Assembly (NCBI GenBank): GCA_902779945.1
Contig: CACZDN010000004.1
Coordinates: 1 to 64,000 of the forward strand
DNA length: 64,000 nt
Source of the DNA: Oscillospiraceae bacterium
GTDB taxonomy: Bacteria > Bacillota > Clostridia > Oscillospirales > Oscillospiraceae
Direction of reading: 5' to 3'
A program made the translations under genes and the position numbers. Numbering within the stretch: the first letter of the stretch is position 1; every line of letters begins with the position of its first letter. Shown piece after piece: positions 55,201 through 61,658 of this stretch. Under the pieces are notes generated by a model. That model was not told the origin of the DNA. It was given only the letters and a program-made list of their open reading frames with translations, and made no database searches.

Positions 55201-55345
55201 CCAGGCGCGCAAGGATCTGCTCCGCCATGTATGCCGAGAGATTGTTCATGCGGTCATAGGTGATCGCGCCCTGGCTGTCCAGCACGGCATTGCGCTCCGG
55301 ATGCAGCTTCGCCTGCTCCAGAAACTGTCTGACTACACTTGCCAT
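49244..55345 (-). CDS. two-module nonribosomal peptide synthetase (A-T-C-A-T-C)
   Basis: This is a 2033-residue protein. A1 lies at about 1-500 (LYTSGSTGRPKG near 152; A5 reads YASTE instead of YGPTE; A10 Lys in RGKVDY near 468), T1 near 524 (FDQGGTSL) and C1 at about 555-985 (active site SHLIFFDG, keeping the second His of HHxxxDG). A2 lies at about 1030-1510 (YTSGSTGRPKG near 1173, YGPTE near 1318), T2 near 1562 (FDLGGDSL) and C2 at about 1640-2020 (intact HHVVMDG near 1744). There is no thioesterase or reductase domain; chain release may be by C2 or by the downstream hydrolase. By eye-alignment to GrsA, A1 has Ile where amino-acid-activating domains have Asp235, suggesting a substrate without an alpha-amine; A2 keeps Asp. 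The gene overlaps the MATE exporter gene by 13 bp. Confidence 0.9.
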   Translation of the reverse strand: MASVVRQFLEQAKLHPERNAVLDSQGAITYDRMNNLSAYMAEQILARLGGRERRGRIALLLPRTKAFVVAQFAVLRAGCAVVPIDAEYPAERVRAILEDAGCALCVTVGTLTERAAGVPVLRIEEMQPMHGSDPTGDKTLDLSDPDAEGYILYTSGSTGRPKGVIHLQRMLESFRETYGDVIRPTAHTRTLCVSGFSFIAAVLDIMPMLTQGGSVYIANETERKNMDMVWELFHKRQITGMFIPPAMYDVLRRLHGPLPLEYVLMGGEKSRSDTRDPGVYEGYASTESAFVSHRPAGEGGPLSLGKPSPGVSAYLLDEDGELITEPGAVGELCVSSPWLAAGYSNMPEETARRFTSNPFRPGTRLYHTGDRMAWDADGNLLFHGRNDRMVKVRGYRVELGEIERVMTRREGVTEAAGVDVRVHGGDLLCCYYTGEEASPEALKAYAAAFLPSYMVPEYFVHLETMPRNDRGKVDYPLLKALEIRTDEAEYEAPATETERKICEAFADALGMEQVSARADFFDQGGTSLSAAILIDRLSGEGFALSFQDVSAHPTPRDMAAFLEAGHDALLPAPDRDVCPLTKTQMGIYLESLTGGSRETYTSPYLTRAAEGVSAEELIRAVRQVLDAHPGMKYVIRADESGMPGMVMKPDAEPDIPVIEGTEEGRLRFMKEFFPVVPLLDELLFHMAVYRTPERCYLAIKSHLIFFDGTAISLFISEMNRALAGKPLLGEDCTIQQVALYEERLMRDGSHEKAKEYYRNLFRDADDVPALSGDLNGPLTPGVSRNIRWEPGTLTVERVRAFCEKQHISESSFFMGAMALMLGKYLGSRHVSFSTVYNGRALPEMNRTVGTLIKRIPVYGDLRSDQPVGDFLRGIGRQLFTSMANDIYSFDEVLKTCPVNEDVEFIYQGDLFTDNMGTAAGESLLRGDKWFMEHYHTGMVTGCLSVQLFASDGLYNMTVEYRNEKFTEKWALRFAQDLFTTAEGLLGAQMIGEVSLLTPEDRKTLRSFNDTAVPMSFIPVQEQIHRHALRSPDRLAVTAAGKTLSFRELDLLSGQLAQRLIDEGVRKGQLVGVLFDREVWAYVAENAVLKAGAAFLPFIPAYPDDRITFCMEDGACPLLLTTEAQSRGRSLAGESWRLLTLEEAFGASSPEEIRPDAQARTPELSIQPEDLAYVIYTSGSTGRPKGVMIEHGNLANYVHRNGKSIEIMHYAAPGQVNLALASFSFDVSVVEQFVPLCSGNPVVIATETEIHDPAAFARLVRESGANGITCTPTYLLSLLEIPESREAIRQFRFFDVGSEAFPRQLYDRLRRLREDSVILNVYGPTECTMGCAAALMTGSEHVTVGRPIANTQFYVADPFGNELPPGMRGELIICGSQVGRGYVNLPEKTAAAFFTHNGLRAYRSGDLAAWTEDGEIRIFGRIDNQIKLRGFRIELDEIEKVMAEFPGVSGSAAAVRNTHGAEYLAGYYTAGEAVDAGSLRAFLQEKLPEYMVPAVLTRLDAMPMNSSGKVNRKALPEPDLKELRAEYVPPRTETEKALCAAFARALGPEESRVGLLDDFFDLGGDSLKAMLCMAEAKLEGMTPADIFQLRTPGAIARALETRAGVESLDAREERARLVPHPISPLQLQMIDYQLFEPESTMWSTMHFLARFEDADADRLCAAVNRALAQHPALSTAFFFDNKRQLRQQYRPGLLPEVTVEDVDPAAEDALADTLLRPFDRLLNACLCKARVFRGRKGCYLFMDVHHVVMDGGSMCVLLADIMNAYFGRPLQKDYYFAMLAEAEKRSEEGEYERDCAYFRERYGEMSDWCNNLEQDHDNENIDQGHSRIYRLSFDAQQVRAAEEYWGVTLSVMAVAAGLMALSGFSGKKHVIINWIFNNRLAPEAAGAVGLLIRNMPAAARMEEYASVRELLHSVKDQVAGAIAHCSYDLMAEKLRAYVNDSLEVNLQLGFGGDELNELKHEMLELRDDYSAAGARTELELFENEYGDGGFDSEMDYAEGLFDKERMIAFHDLYIRILETLMKKQAPDFNSGTER

Positions 55346-56718
55346 CTCAAATTCTCCTTTTCCGGGTCAGATTCCGGCGCCGTCCGGAGCTTCTGATCCT
55401 CATGTCTGTACCACCACAATAAACACGCGACCACGGCGATCGTCGCAAGGATTTCCGCAAGCGGAAGGGACAGCCACAGTCCGTTGACGCCGATGAGCAG
55501 CGGCAGCAGCCAGACCGCCGCGAGCGGCCCGACGAAGCCCTTCACCGCCGCAATGATGAGAGACGCGCCGCCCTCGTTCAGCCCCGTGAAATAGGAGGCG
55601 GCGTAGGTCGTGACCCCGCCCGGAAGGAAGGAGAGACCGGCCAGCCGCAGGGCATGTGCCGCAAGCGCGCTGAGCTCCCCGTTGTATCCCACAAAGAAGC
55701 GGGAGATCGGATCGGCCAGGGCAAGACAGAGCCCCGTCATGACAAGGCCGAAAAGTCCCATCAGCAAAAGACCGCTGCGGCGCAGGCTGCGCACCTCCGC
55801 TGCGTTCTTTTTCCCCAGGTGATAGCCCACCACCGGCACGATGCTCATACTGACGCCGTAAAACACCGCCGAAAACAGGCCGCCGACATATTCGCTGACC
55901 GCATAGGCGCCGACCCCGGCCTCGCCCAGATAGCGCAGCATCTGCAGATTGAAGATCAGAGCGACGACGGCGTAGGCCACCGCGTCCACCATCTCCGACG
56001 CGCCGTTATACAGCGTCTTCCCCAGAGCGGCAGGGTCCATGGCGGGCCGCGAGAAATGCAGGGTGTGGCGCCGATCCGCAAAATAGACGGCGGGGATCAG
56101 CGCGCTGAGCGTCCAGGCAAGCCCGGTGGCCACCGCCGCCCCTTCCATGCCCCGGCCGAGCACGGCTACAAAGACCCAGTCCAGCAGGATGTTCGCCGCC
56201 GCGTTCGCCGCAGTCGCGGCAAGTCCCAGCCCGGGGCGCTCCGCCGTGATCAGCAGCGGATGCAGCGCTATGGAGAGCATCTGGAAGGGCATGAAGAAGC
56301 AGAGCACTCTTCCGTAGGTCACGCAGCCGCCGAGCAGCGCGTCCGAAGCACCCACCATGCGGGCAACGGCGGGCAGCAGGATATACAGCGCCGCCGCGAG
56401 CAGGACCCCGATCACCGCCAGCGCCAGCATCGTCATGCTCAGGATCGCATTCGCTTTTTCCCTGTGGCCCTCTCCCAGCTCCCTGGAGATCAGGGCGCTG
56501 GCCCCGGTGCCGAACATCAGTCCCACATACATCACGATCAGCAGGGGCGGGAAGATCAGGTTCTCCGCTTCAAAAGCCGCTTCGCCGATGTAGTTGGAGA
56601 TGAAATATCCGTCCGCCGCCTGATAGGTATTATCCACGATCTGCATCCCGATGCACGGGAGGGAAAACAGCAGGATCGTGGAGAGCTTAAAGTGGTCGGA
56701 TAACTGAATACGCTTCAT
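55333..56718 (-). CDS. MATE-family efflux transporter
   Basis: This 461-residue protein has twelve predicted helices in two halves, typical of MATE exporters. ATG 56718 follows GAGG closely. The N-terminus has FSLPCIGMQIVDNTYQAADGYFI, the family helix 1-2 signature (normally P-x6-N-x2-D); the second half has GVSMSIVPVVGYHLGKKN. It uses a Na+ or H+ gradient. Being first in the NRPS operon and overlapping that gene, it is the likely exporter of the peptide product. Confidence 0.88.
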   Translation of the reverse strand: MKRIQLSDHFKLSTILLFSLPCIGMQIVDNTYQAADGYFISNYIGEAAFEAENLIFPPLLIVMYVGLMFGTGASALISRELGEGHREKANAILSMTMLALAVIGVLLAAALYILLPAVARMVGASDALLGGCVTYGRVLCFFMPFQMLSIALHPLLITAERPGLGLAATAANAAANILLDWVFVAVLGRGMEGAAVATGLAWTLSALIPAVYFADRRHTLHFSRPAMDPAALGKTLYNGASEMVDAVAYAVVALIFNLQMLRYLGEAGVGAYAVSEYVGGLFSAVFYGVSMSIVPVVGYHLGKKNAAEVRSLRRSGLLLMGLFGLVMTGLCLALADPISRFFVGYNGELSALAAHALRLAGLSFLPGGVTTYAASYFTGLNEGGASLIIAAVKGFVGPLAAVWLLPLLIGVNGLWLSLPLAEILATIAVVACLLWWYRHEDQKLRTAPESDPEKENLRWQV

Positions 56719-56748
56719 GGCGCCTCGTTTCCGCTGCTTTTTTGTTAT

Positions 56749-56905
56749 GGCAACACCGCACAATCCGCCTTCGGCGCCTCCTGGAAAATTAGCGCCCTGA
56801 TTTTGTCGCTTTTTCTTGCAATACACAAAGTATTCCTGCAAAAAACTGCCTTCATCAGAACCCAATTTTCCAGGATTCGCTCTTGCCGAATTATGCGGTG
56901 TTGCC
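56749..56905 (-). mobile_element. palindromic MITE, copy 4 (in the leader of the NRPS operon)
   Basis: A 157-bp copy, GGCAACACCGCACAATCCGC to GCGGTGTTGCC, with both ends present and several substitutions (for example CAATACACAAAGTATTCC at the apex). It lies between the predicted promoter (56947-56975) and the first gene of the NRPS operon, so it would be transcribed as a long hairpin in the 5' leader. Confidence 0.75.
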
Positions 56906-56946
56906 CTATGGCAATCAGAACACAAAGCAGCAACGTTATATGGAAT

Positions 56947-56975
56947 ATCATACCACAAACCGCACGTCGGCGCAA
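56947..56975 (-). promoter_or_regulatory. possible promoter of the MATE-NRPS operon
   Basis: On the minus strand TTGCGC (56975-56970), a 17-bp spacer and TATGAT (56952-56947) with TGG in front (extended -10). The -35 is weak. It is the best candidate upstream of the MITE; I saw no good one between the MITE and the start codon. Confidence 0.4.
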
Positions 56976-57050
56976 CAAAAGCAGGAGCACGGACACGGCA
57001 ATACATTTGGATATTGTTGTGAAATGAACACGGCCGCAAGTCTCTTTTCC

Positions 57051-57079
57051 TTGCCGTTGACGGCAAGGCGTGATATACT
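57051..57079 (+). promoter_or_regulatory. promoter and palindrome before the SpoIIE-type phosphatase
   Basis: TTGCCG (57051-57056), a 17-bp spacer and TATACT (57074-57079) with TGA in front. A perfect palindrome TTGCCGT-TG-ACGGCAA (57051-57066) covers the -35 and could be an operator. Confidence 0.5.
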
Positions 57080-57118
57080 GCTCTCAACAGACCCGGAATA
57101 CTATCGGAGGCATAAACA

Positions 57119-58894
57119 GTGGATACACGGACAGCAGCACGCACAAACGGGAGGCCGAGAAGGTTCTCCCTTCGCTTCAAGCTGAATCTGGTGATTGTGA
57201 ACGCCGTCCTGCTCAGCTCTCTCTGCGTGCTTTCTCTGGCATTTTACGCGCATTGCCGGCAGATTGACCGGATCTTCTACGACGAGGCCGAGCGCGCCGC
57301 CCTGAACGTCAGCAAGCTCCTCAACAGCTTTGCCGAAGACAACGCTGTTGTCGTAAACCTCTGGAATGCAATCGACACGGATGAATTCCGTTCGCTCCGG
57401 GAGCGCGCCGTCCGGGAGGACGATCCGGGGCTGATCGAGGACTGGATGAAAAGCAGGGCTTCCGCCCGGGGAAGCGCGGCCCCGGAGAGAAGCCTCATGG
57501 ACGATTATGAATACTGCTGTGAAAGCCTGCTGTCGATCGAAGAATGCTTTCCGCTCGCCAATCTCTATATCCAGCGGGATGTGGGTGAGCTGACCTGGAA
57601 TCTGATAGACCCGGAGGAGAGCTTCCTGAACATCGGCTCAGTGGAAATCCCCATCGACGAGTTTCAGGAATACGAAGCCAATGCGCGGATTCCGGCGACG
57701 GTCTATCGCAGCGAGTACGGATGGCTCTGTACCGCCTGCGAGACTGTGTACCGCTTTCCTACGGACGAGCCCTTTGCGATCATATCCGCCGATATCGACA
57801 TGAACGATATTGCGCATGAGCGGGTGCTGTTCCTCCTCAACTGCGTGATCCTGATCCTGCTGGCGACCACGGCTGCGATCTTCATCAACCTGTTCTTTGT
57901 CCGGCGCATCGCGGTCGACCCGCTGTGCAGGCTTCAGAAGAATGTCAGCGGCTTTACCTCGGGCGAAAACGCCTATACCGCCGAGAACATGGTCAAGCCC
58001 GATTTTCGTTCTCGTGACGAAATCGGCGAGCTCAGTCAGGAGATTCGCAACATGCAGGAGCGTATCGTGGACTACACCCGCGATCTGGAGCGGGTCACGG
58101 CGGAGCGCGAGCATATTCGCACGGAGCTCGACCTCGCCGGGCAGATTCAGCGCAACGCGCTGCCTGTGCTCGGAGCGGAGTTCTCCGGTCACAGCAGGTT
58201 TACGCTCGGCGCATCCATGACGCCCGCCAGAGAGGTCGGCGGCGACTTTTACGACTTTTTCTTTACGGATGAAAACCACCTCGCTCTCGTGATCGCGGAC
58301 GTGTCCGGCAAGGGCGTTCCCGCGGCGCTGTTCATGATGTCCGCCAAAAACAGGATCAGCAGCCGTGCGCTCGGCGGCGGTACGCCCGCCGAGATACTGA
58401 CGGATGTAAACCTCCAGCTCTGCAAGCGCAATCCCACCCATATGTTCGTTACGGTATGGCTGGGGATCCTCGATCTTCGGACAGGGCTGCTCACGGCCTG
58501 CAACGCAGGGCATGAGGAACCGGCGCTTCGCGGAGCGGACAGCGTTTTCCGCCTTTATCACGACAAACACGGCTTTGTCCTCGGCGGGATGAAGCGCTCG
58601 CGCTATACCGACTACGAGCTGCGGCTTGCTCCCGGCGACACGCTTTTCGTCTATACGGACGGCGTCACGGAGGCGTCGGACGAGGAACAGCGCTTTTACG
58701 GGACCGACAGACTGCTTGCCGCTCTGAACGCTCCCGGCCCGTCCGATCCGGACGAGCTCCTGGCGGCAGTGCGGCAGAGCATTCAGGACTTCGCGGGCCC
58801 GGCGGAGCAGGCGGACGATCTGACCATGCTGTGCATACGCAGCCGGGGAACAGACGCGCAATACAATACAGACAACGCAAATATAGAATCATAA
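57119..58894 (+). CDS. membrane PP2C/SpoIIE-type phosphatase with sensor and HAMP
   Basis: This is a 591-residue protein. The GTG start at 57119 has GGAGG 8 bases upstream. TM1 lies at about 20-43, the extracytoplasmic sensor at about 45-235, TM2 at about 238-262, HAMP at about 263-320, a coiled linker to about 345, and a RsbU/SpoIIE PP2C domain at about 350-575. Metal residues appear in GGDFYDFF, IADVSGKGVPAALFM, FVYTDGVTEA and ADDLTML. It should dephosphorylate a STAS-domain antagonist in a partner-switching module, and the STAS gene follows directly. The sensor resembles that of the diguanylate cyclase at 18401. No anti-sigma kinase gene is in the window. Confidence 0.9.
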   Translation: MDTRTAARTNGRPRRFSLRFKLNLVIVNAVLLSSLCVLSLAFYAHCRQIDRIFYDEAERAALNVSKLLNSFAEDNAVVVNLWNAIDTDEFRSLRERAVREDDPGLIEDWMKSRASARGSAAPERSLMDDYEYCCESLLSIEECFPLANLYIQRDVGELTWNLIDPEESFLNIGSVEIPIDEFQEYEANARIPATVYRSEYGWLCTACETVYRFPTDEPFAIISADIDMNDIAHERVLFLLNCVILILLATTAAIFINLFFVRRIAVDPLCRLQKNVSGFTSGENAYTAENMVKPDFRSRDEIGELSQEIRNMQERIVDYTRDLERVTAEREHIRTELDLAGQIQRNALPVLGAEFSGHSRFTLGASMTPAREVGGDFYDFFFTDENHLALVIADVSGKGVPAALFMMSAKNRISSRALGGGTPAEILTDVNLQLCKRNPTHMFVTVWLGILDLRTGLLTACNAGHEEPALRGADSVFRLYHDKHGFVLGGMKRSRYTDYELRLAPGDTLFVYTDGVTEASDEEQRFYGTDRLLAALNAPGPSDPDELLAAVRQSIQDFAGPAEQADDLTMLCIRSRGTDAQYNTDNANIES

Positions 58895-58913
58895 ACGTAT
58901 GGAGGAACAGGAC

Positions 58914-59213
58914 ATGAACATTTCTGCAAAAAGGGAAGGCCTGACGCTCACCGTGCTCCCGGAGGGACGCATCGACACGCTGACCGCACCCATCTTTGAG
59001 CAATGGCTGGAAGCGGAGCTCGGGGACACGGACAGACTGGTCATCGACTTTTCAAAGGTCAATTACATCTCTTCTGCCGGACTGCGCGTTCTTCTCGCCT
59101 GCGCGCAGCAAATGGAGGACCGCGGCGGAAGCGTCAAGGCTGTCTGCGTAAACGATACGCTCCATAAGGTCTTCTCGCTGACCGGCTTCCTGGAGATCCT
59201 GAACGTCGACTGA
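58914..59213 (+). CDS. STAS-domain anti-sigma factor antagonist
   Basis: This is a 99-residue protein. ATG 58914 has GGAGGAAC before it. The STAS core GRIDTLTAPIFEQWLEAEL, VIDFSKVNYISSAGLRVLL includes the Ser pair where SpoIIAA/RsbV proteins are phosphorylated. Dephosphorylated by the preceding phosphatase, it would bind an anti-sigma kinase and free a sigma factor or other partner. It lies 19 bp after the phosphatase gene. Confidence 0.9.
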   Translation: MNISAKREGLTLTVLPEGRIDTLTAPIFEQWLEAELGDTDRLVIDFSKVNYISSAGLRVLLACAQQMEDRGGSVKAVCVNDTLHKVFSLTGFLEILNVD

Positions 59214-59222
59214 CTGTGACAG

Positions 59223-59334
59223 CAGCCGCACAGGCGCGTGCTCCGAAATAGAGATGGTCCTCATGAATGATGCCTTCTCTGAAAACAATCCCATGCTCTT
59301 CCAAAAAGGCGTGCCGCCAGAGCGCAAGACACAC
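59223..59334 (-). pseudogene. fragment of a family 2 glycosyltransferase
   Basis: On the minus strand about 37 codons read LWRHAFLEEHGIVF and REGIIHEDHLYFGARA, matching the EDxxF/L region near the end of the catalytic domain of capsule-type GT2 enzymes. Neither end of the gene is present. It is wedged between the STAS gene and a hairpin. Confidence 0.5.
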
Positions 59335-59340
59335 AGATAC

Positions 59341-59380
59341 AGTATATGAAGGCCCTGATCTCTCAGGGCCTTCATATACT
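59341..59380. terminator. 18-bp perfect stem-loop
   Basis: Arms 59341-59358 and 59363-59380 with loop TCTC. It separates convergent genes and probably ends transcription in both directions despite lacking a long U-tract. Confidence 0.6.
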
Positions 59381-59389
59381 GAACGCCGC

Positions 59390-60829
59390 TCATGACATCT
59401 GCATATTGCCCCTCACAGATGCGTCAATAGAATCATCCACCAGCAACAGGTCAGAGCGCGCTTCTGCAAGCTGCCTCAGATCATCGGTAAAGCCACCCAT
59501 ACTGAACAGGACAAACCATGTTTTGCGGTGGTCCTTGTTCCAGGATACGCGCTCTGCCTTTTGCTCCAGCTCACGCAGGACATTCATGCCGACCGGCTCC
59601 TGCCAATATTTGCACTCCCCCAGGATCAGGTTTTTCCCTTCCGGGTCGAGGGCAGCAATGTCGATCTCGGTATCTGCGTCCCAATGACGCCCGATCCGTG
59701 AAAAGTGGAAGGGCCATGCGTCATCTCCGTTCAGCTCCCACATCTTTTCCCGGCAGACATCCTCATAGACGAAAGCAGTATGGCTGGTGACAAGCCCTTT
59801 GCGGATCTTATCCAGCACGATCCGGCTGTTGCCGCTCTCAATGAAGCTCATATTGGGATACACAAAGGCAAACCAGAAACGGATATAATTATCCTTGATT
59901 TTATACAGTCCGCGCTTGCTTTTTTCCGGGTTATCCTCTGTGACAGGGACTTCACGCTCCAGAATATCCAGATCGATCAGTGTTTTCAGATATTTGGTCA
60001 GGCTGGTGGCCTTGACCTCCAGCGCGGAGGAAATGGCCGCCAGCTTGTGATTGCCCGCAGCAATGGCCCGGATCACGGAGAAATAGCTGCCGATCTCGCT
60101 GACCTCCTGCTGCAGCAGGAAATGCGGTTCATCATACAGATAACCGGAGCGGTTGAGGACGTTGCGCTGGATCGCCCGGTAGATGTCCCTGCTCTCGGAA
60201 AAGACCTCAATGTATTTGGGGACGCCGTCAGTGACGGCATACATCTCGATCAGTTCTTTCCTGCTTCGGTCAGGGAAAAACTCTCCGTAATAGCGAAACG
60301 GAATCTGTCCCAGCCGGATCTGTGCGGTGCGCCGCCCGTAGAGAGGGCTGTTGTAAGCAAGGGTCTGAGATTCCATCATAGGGACCAGGGAACCGCAGAG
60401 GATCACCATGACAGAGCGGGTCTTTAGCTGCTCCTCCCAGATGCGCTGAAACACAGATGGGAAAGCTGGGTTGGACTTGCCAATATATTGAAACTCGTCG
60501 ATCACGATGATGGGCTTTGCTTCAAACGCGCGCTCCATGATGGCTGCAAAAATAGCATCCCAGGTGGAAACACTGGCCTCTCGCAGTAGGCTGCTGCCGA
60601 TGAAGTCAGCAGCCTTCTCCTTGAAGGCATTGCGGTTTTGCGTTTCAGATTCCTCGCTTGCCAGGAAGAACAGGGCATTCTTGTCCCTGATAAATTCTGA
60701 GATCAGCGTAGTCTTTCCGGCACGCCGCCGTCCGTATAGAATCACAAGGGAGCTGCCTTTGCGCTCATATTCATCTTGCAGGGTATCCATCTCCTGCTCG
60801 CGGTCGATAAATCTCTCCAAGCAAATCAC
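59390..60829 (-). CDS. AAA-type ATPase with C-terminal nuclease-like domain (DUF234 family)
   Basis: This 479-residue protein belongs to the archaeal-type ATP-binding family. The N-terminal FIDREQEMDTL, Walker A GRRRAGKTT (33-41) and Walker B IIVIDEFQYI (about 106-115) are clear. A winged-helix region follows near 250-300, then DUF234. The last part has EIDIAALDPEGKNLILGECKYW, a PD-(D/E)XK-like D and ExK set. The start is GTG 60829 or, better placed for the GAGGTG site, TTG 60820. Members are often found in mobile or defence contexts but have no settled function. It is single, with its own promoter. Confidence 0.8.
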   Translation of the reverse strand: MICLERFIDREQEMDTLQDEYERKGSSLVILYGRRRAGKTTLISEFIRDKNALFFLASEESETQNRNAFKEKAADFIGSSLLREASVSTWDAIFAAIMERAFEAKPIIVIDEFQYIGKSNPAFPSVFQRIWEEQLKTRSVMVILCGSLVPMMESQTLAYNSPLYGRRTAQIRLGQIPFRYYGEFFPDRSRKELIEMYAVTDGVPKYIEVFSESRDIYRAIQRNVLNRSGYLYDEPHFLLQQEVSEIGSYFSVIRAIAAGNHKLAAISSALEVKATSLTKYLKTLIDLDILEREVPVTEDNPEKSKRGLYKIKDNYIRFWFAFVYPNMSFIESGNSRIVLDKIRKGLVTSHTAFVYEDVCREKMWELNGDDAWPFHFSRIGRHWDADTEIDIAALDPEGKNLILGECKYWQEPVGMNVLRELEQKAERVSWNKDHRKTWFVLFSMGGFTDDLRQLAEARSDLLLVDDSIDASVRGNMQMS

Positions 60830-60841
60830 CTCACGATAATT

Positions 60842-60869
60842 ATTATACTGTAAAGTATAATAAAATCAA
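60842..60869 (-). promoter_or_regulatory. promoter with operator-like inverted repeat, ATPase gene
   Basis: On the minus strand TTGATT (60869-60864), a 16-bp spacer and TATAAT (60847-60842). A perfect inverted repeat ATTATACT-N4-AGTATAAT (60842-60861) covers the -10 and most of the spacer, suggesting a dimeric repressor site. Confidence 0.65.
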
Positions 60870-60904
60870 GCATAATTTTTAGACGTTTTTTACGAAAATC
60901 TTTT

Positions 60905-61065
60905 AGGCAACACCGCACAATCCGCCTTCGGCATCTCCTGGAAAATTTGCGCCCTGATTTCGTCACTTTTTCTTGAGGTACACAAAGTACATCTGCAAAA
61001 AAGTGCCTTTATCAGAACCCAAATTTTCTCAGGATCTGCTCTTGCCGAATTATGCGGTATTGCCT
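60905..61065 (-). mobile_element. palindromic MITE, copy 5 (most complete)
   Basis: 161 bp, AGGCAACACCGCACAATCCG to TGCGGTATTGCCT. The two halves pair along almost their whole length with an apex around GGTACACAAAGTAC. It is the best reference copy for the family and lies between the ATPase promoter and the integrase fragment. Confidence 0.8.
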
Positions 61066-61155
61066 TTATGTGCTTGAATAGCCCGCCGCTGCAAGGTATA
61101 CTACACCTGCAACAGCGGGCTATTCTGCACCTGTCAACGAAAGGAGTCATGATAA

Positions 61156-61335
61156 TTGACAGGAAGCCTGCAAATCAAAAACAATAAATACTATATCGTT
61201 CTGAACACCTACGAAAAAGGCAAGCGCAAGATCAAGTGGATCAATACGGATCTGCCCGCAAAAGGCAACAAGACCAAAGCGCAGAAGCTGCTCCGTGAAG
61301 CGCATTCCAGTCAAATTACAGTCAGAGCAGAATGA
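61156..61335 (+). pseudogene. orphan arm-DNA-binding domain of a tyrosine integrase
   Basis: This is a 59-residue frame from TTG 61156, with AAGGAG 9 bases upstream. The sequence SLQIKNNKYYIVLNTYEKGK, RKIKWINTDLPAKGNKTKAQ and KLLREA matches the N-terminal AP2-like arm-binding domain of Firmicute integrases. The core-binding and catalytic domains are missing; the stop is followed by the terminator of a tRNA gene on the other strand. Most likely it is a truncated integrase beside its tRNA target, though a stand-alone DNA-binding peptide cannot be excluded, as the ribosome site is intact. Confidence 0.65.
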
Positions 61336-61350
61336 TGGGTATTTTTAGAC

Positions 61351-61388
61351 AGAAAAAATCCCCAATTTCTTACGAAATTGAGGATTTT
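61351..61388 (-). terminator. intrinsic terminator of tRNA-Pro
   Basis: On the minus strand a 13-bp stem with one wobble pair (AATCCTCAATTTC/GAAATTGGGGATT) is followed by TTTTTT. Confidence 0.8.
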
Positions 61389-61464
61389 TGGTCCGAGTGA
61401 GAAGATTCGAACTTCCGGCCTCTTGAACCCCATTCAAGCACGCTACCAACTGCGCTACACCCGG
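61389..61464 (-). tRNA. tRNA-Pro (anticodon GGG)
   Basis: 76 bases with encoded CCA. Acceptor CCGGGTG/CACTCGG pairs fully with one G-U; the D arm GCGCAGTTGGTAGCGT, anticodon stem CTTGA/TCAAG with loop ATGGGGT (anticodon GGG), and T arm GGAAG-TTCGAAT-CTTC-type are all present. It lies beside an integrase fragment, so it may be an integration site. Confidence 0.93.
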
Positions 61465-61582
61465 ATCTCTTGCGCCCGATTATAATAGCACAACGTTTCG
61501 GAAATTGCAAGGCTTTTTTTCGGATTTTTTTGAGTGTTAGAAAGTTTTCCTCAAATTTTTTTGCAAAAACGGTTTCCAAGAA

Positions 61583-61611
61583 TTGACTGCCCCCCCGTCT
61601 CGGTGTATAAT
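61583..61611 (+). promoter_or_regulatory. promoter of the Rrf2 regulator
   Basis: TTGACT (61583-61588), a 17-bp spacer and TATAAT (61606-61611). It could be autoregulated. Confidence 0.8.
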
Positions 61612-61658
61612 GACGAAAAAGGGAATGCTAAACGCGGACGGAAAGGAGCGACAGTCTT

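Noticed and set aside
60890-61150. Small peptide frames repeated in each MITE copy (PEKIWVLIKALF-like)
   Set aside because: They recur only because the element repeats; frames differ between copies and start or stop outside the element.
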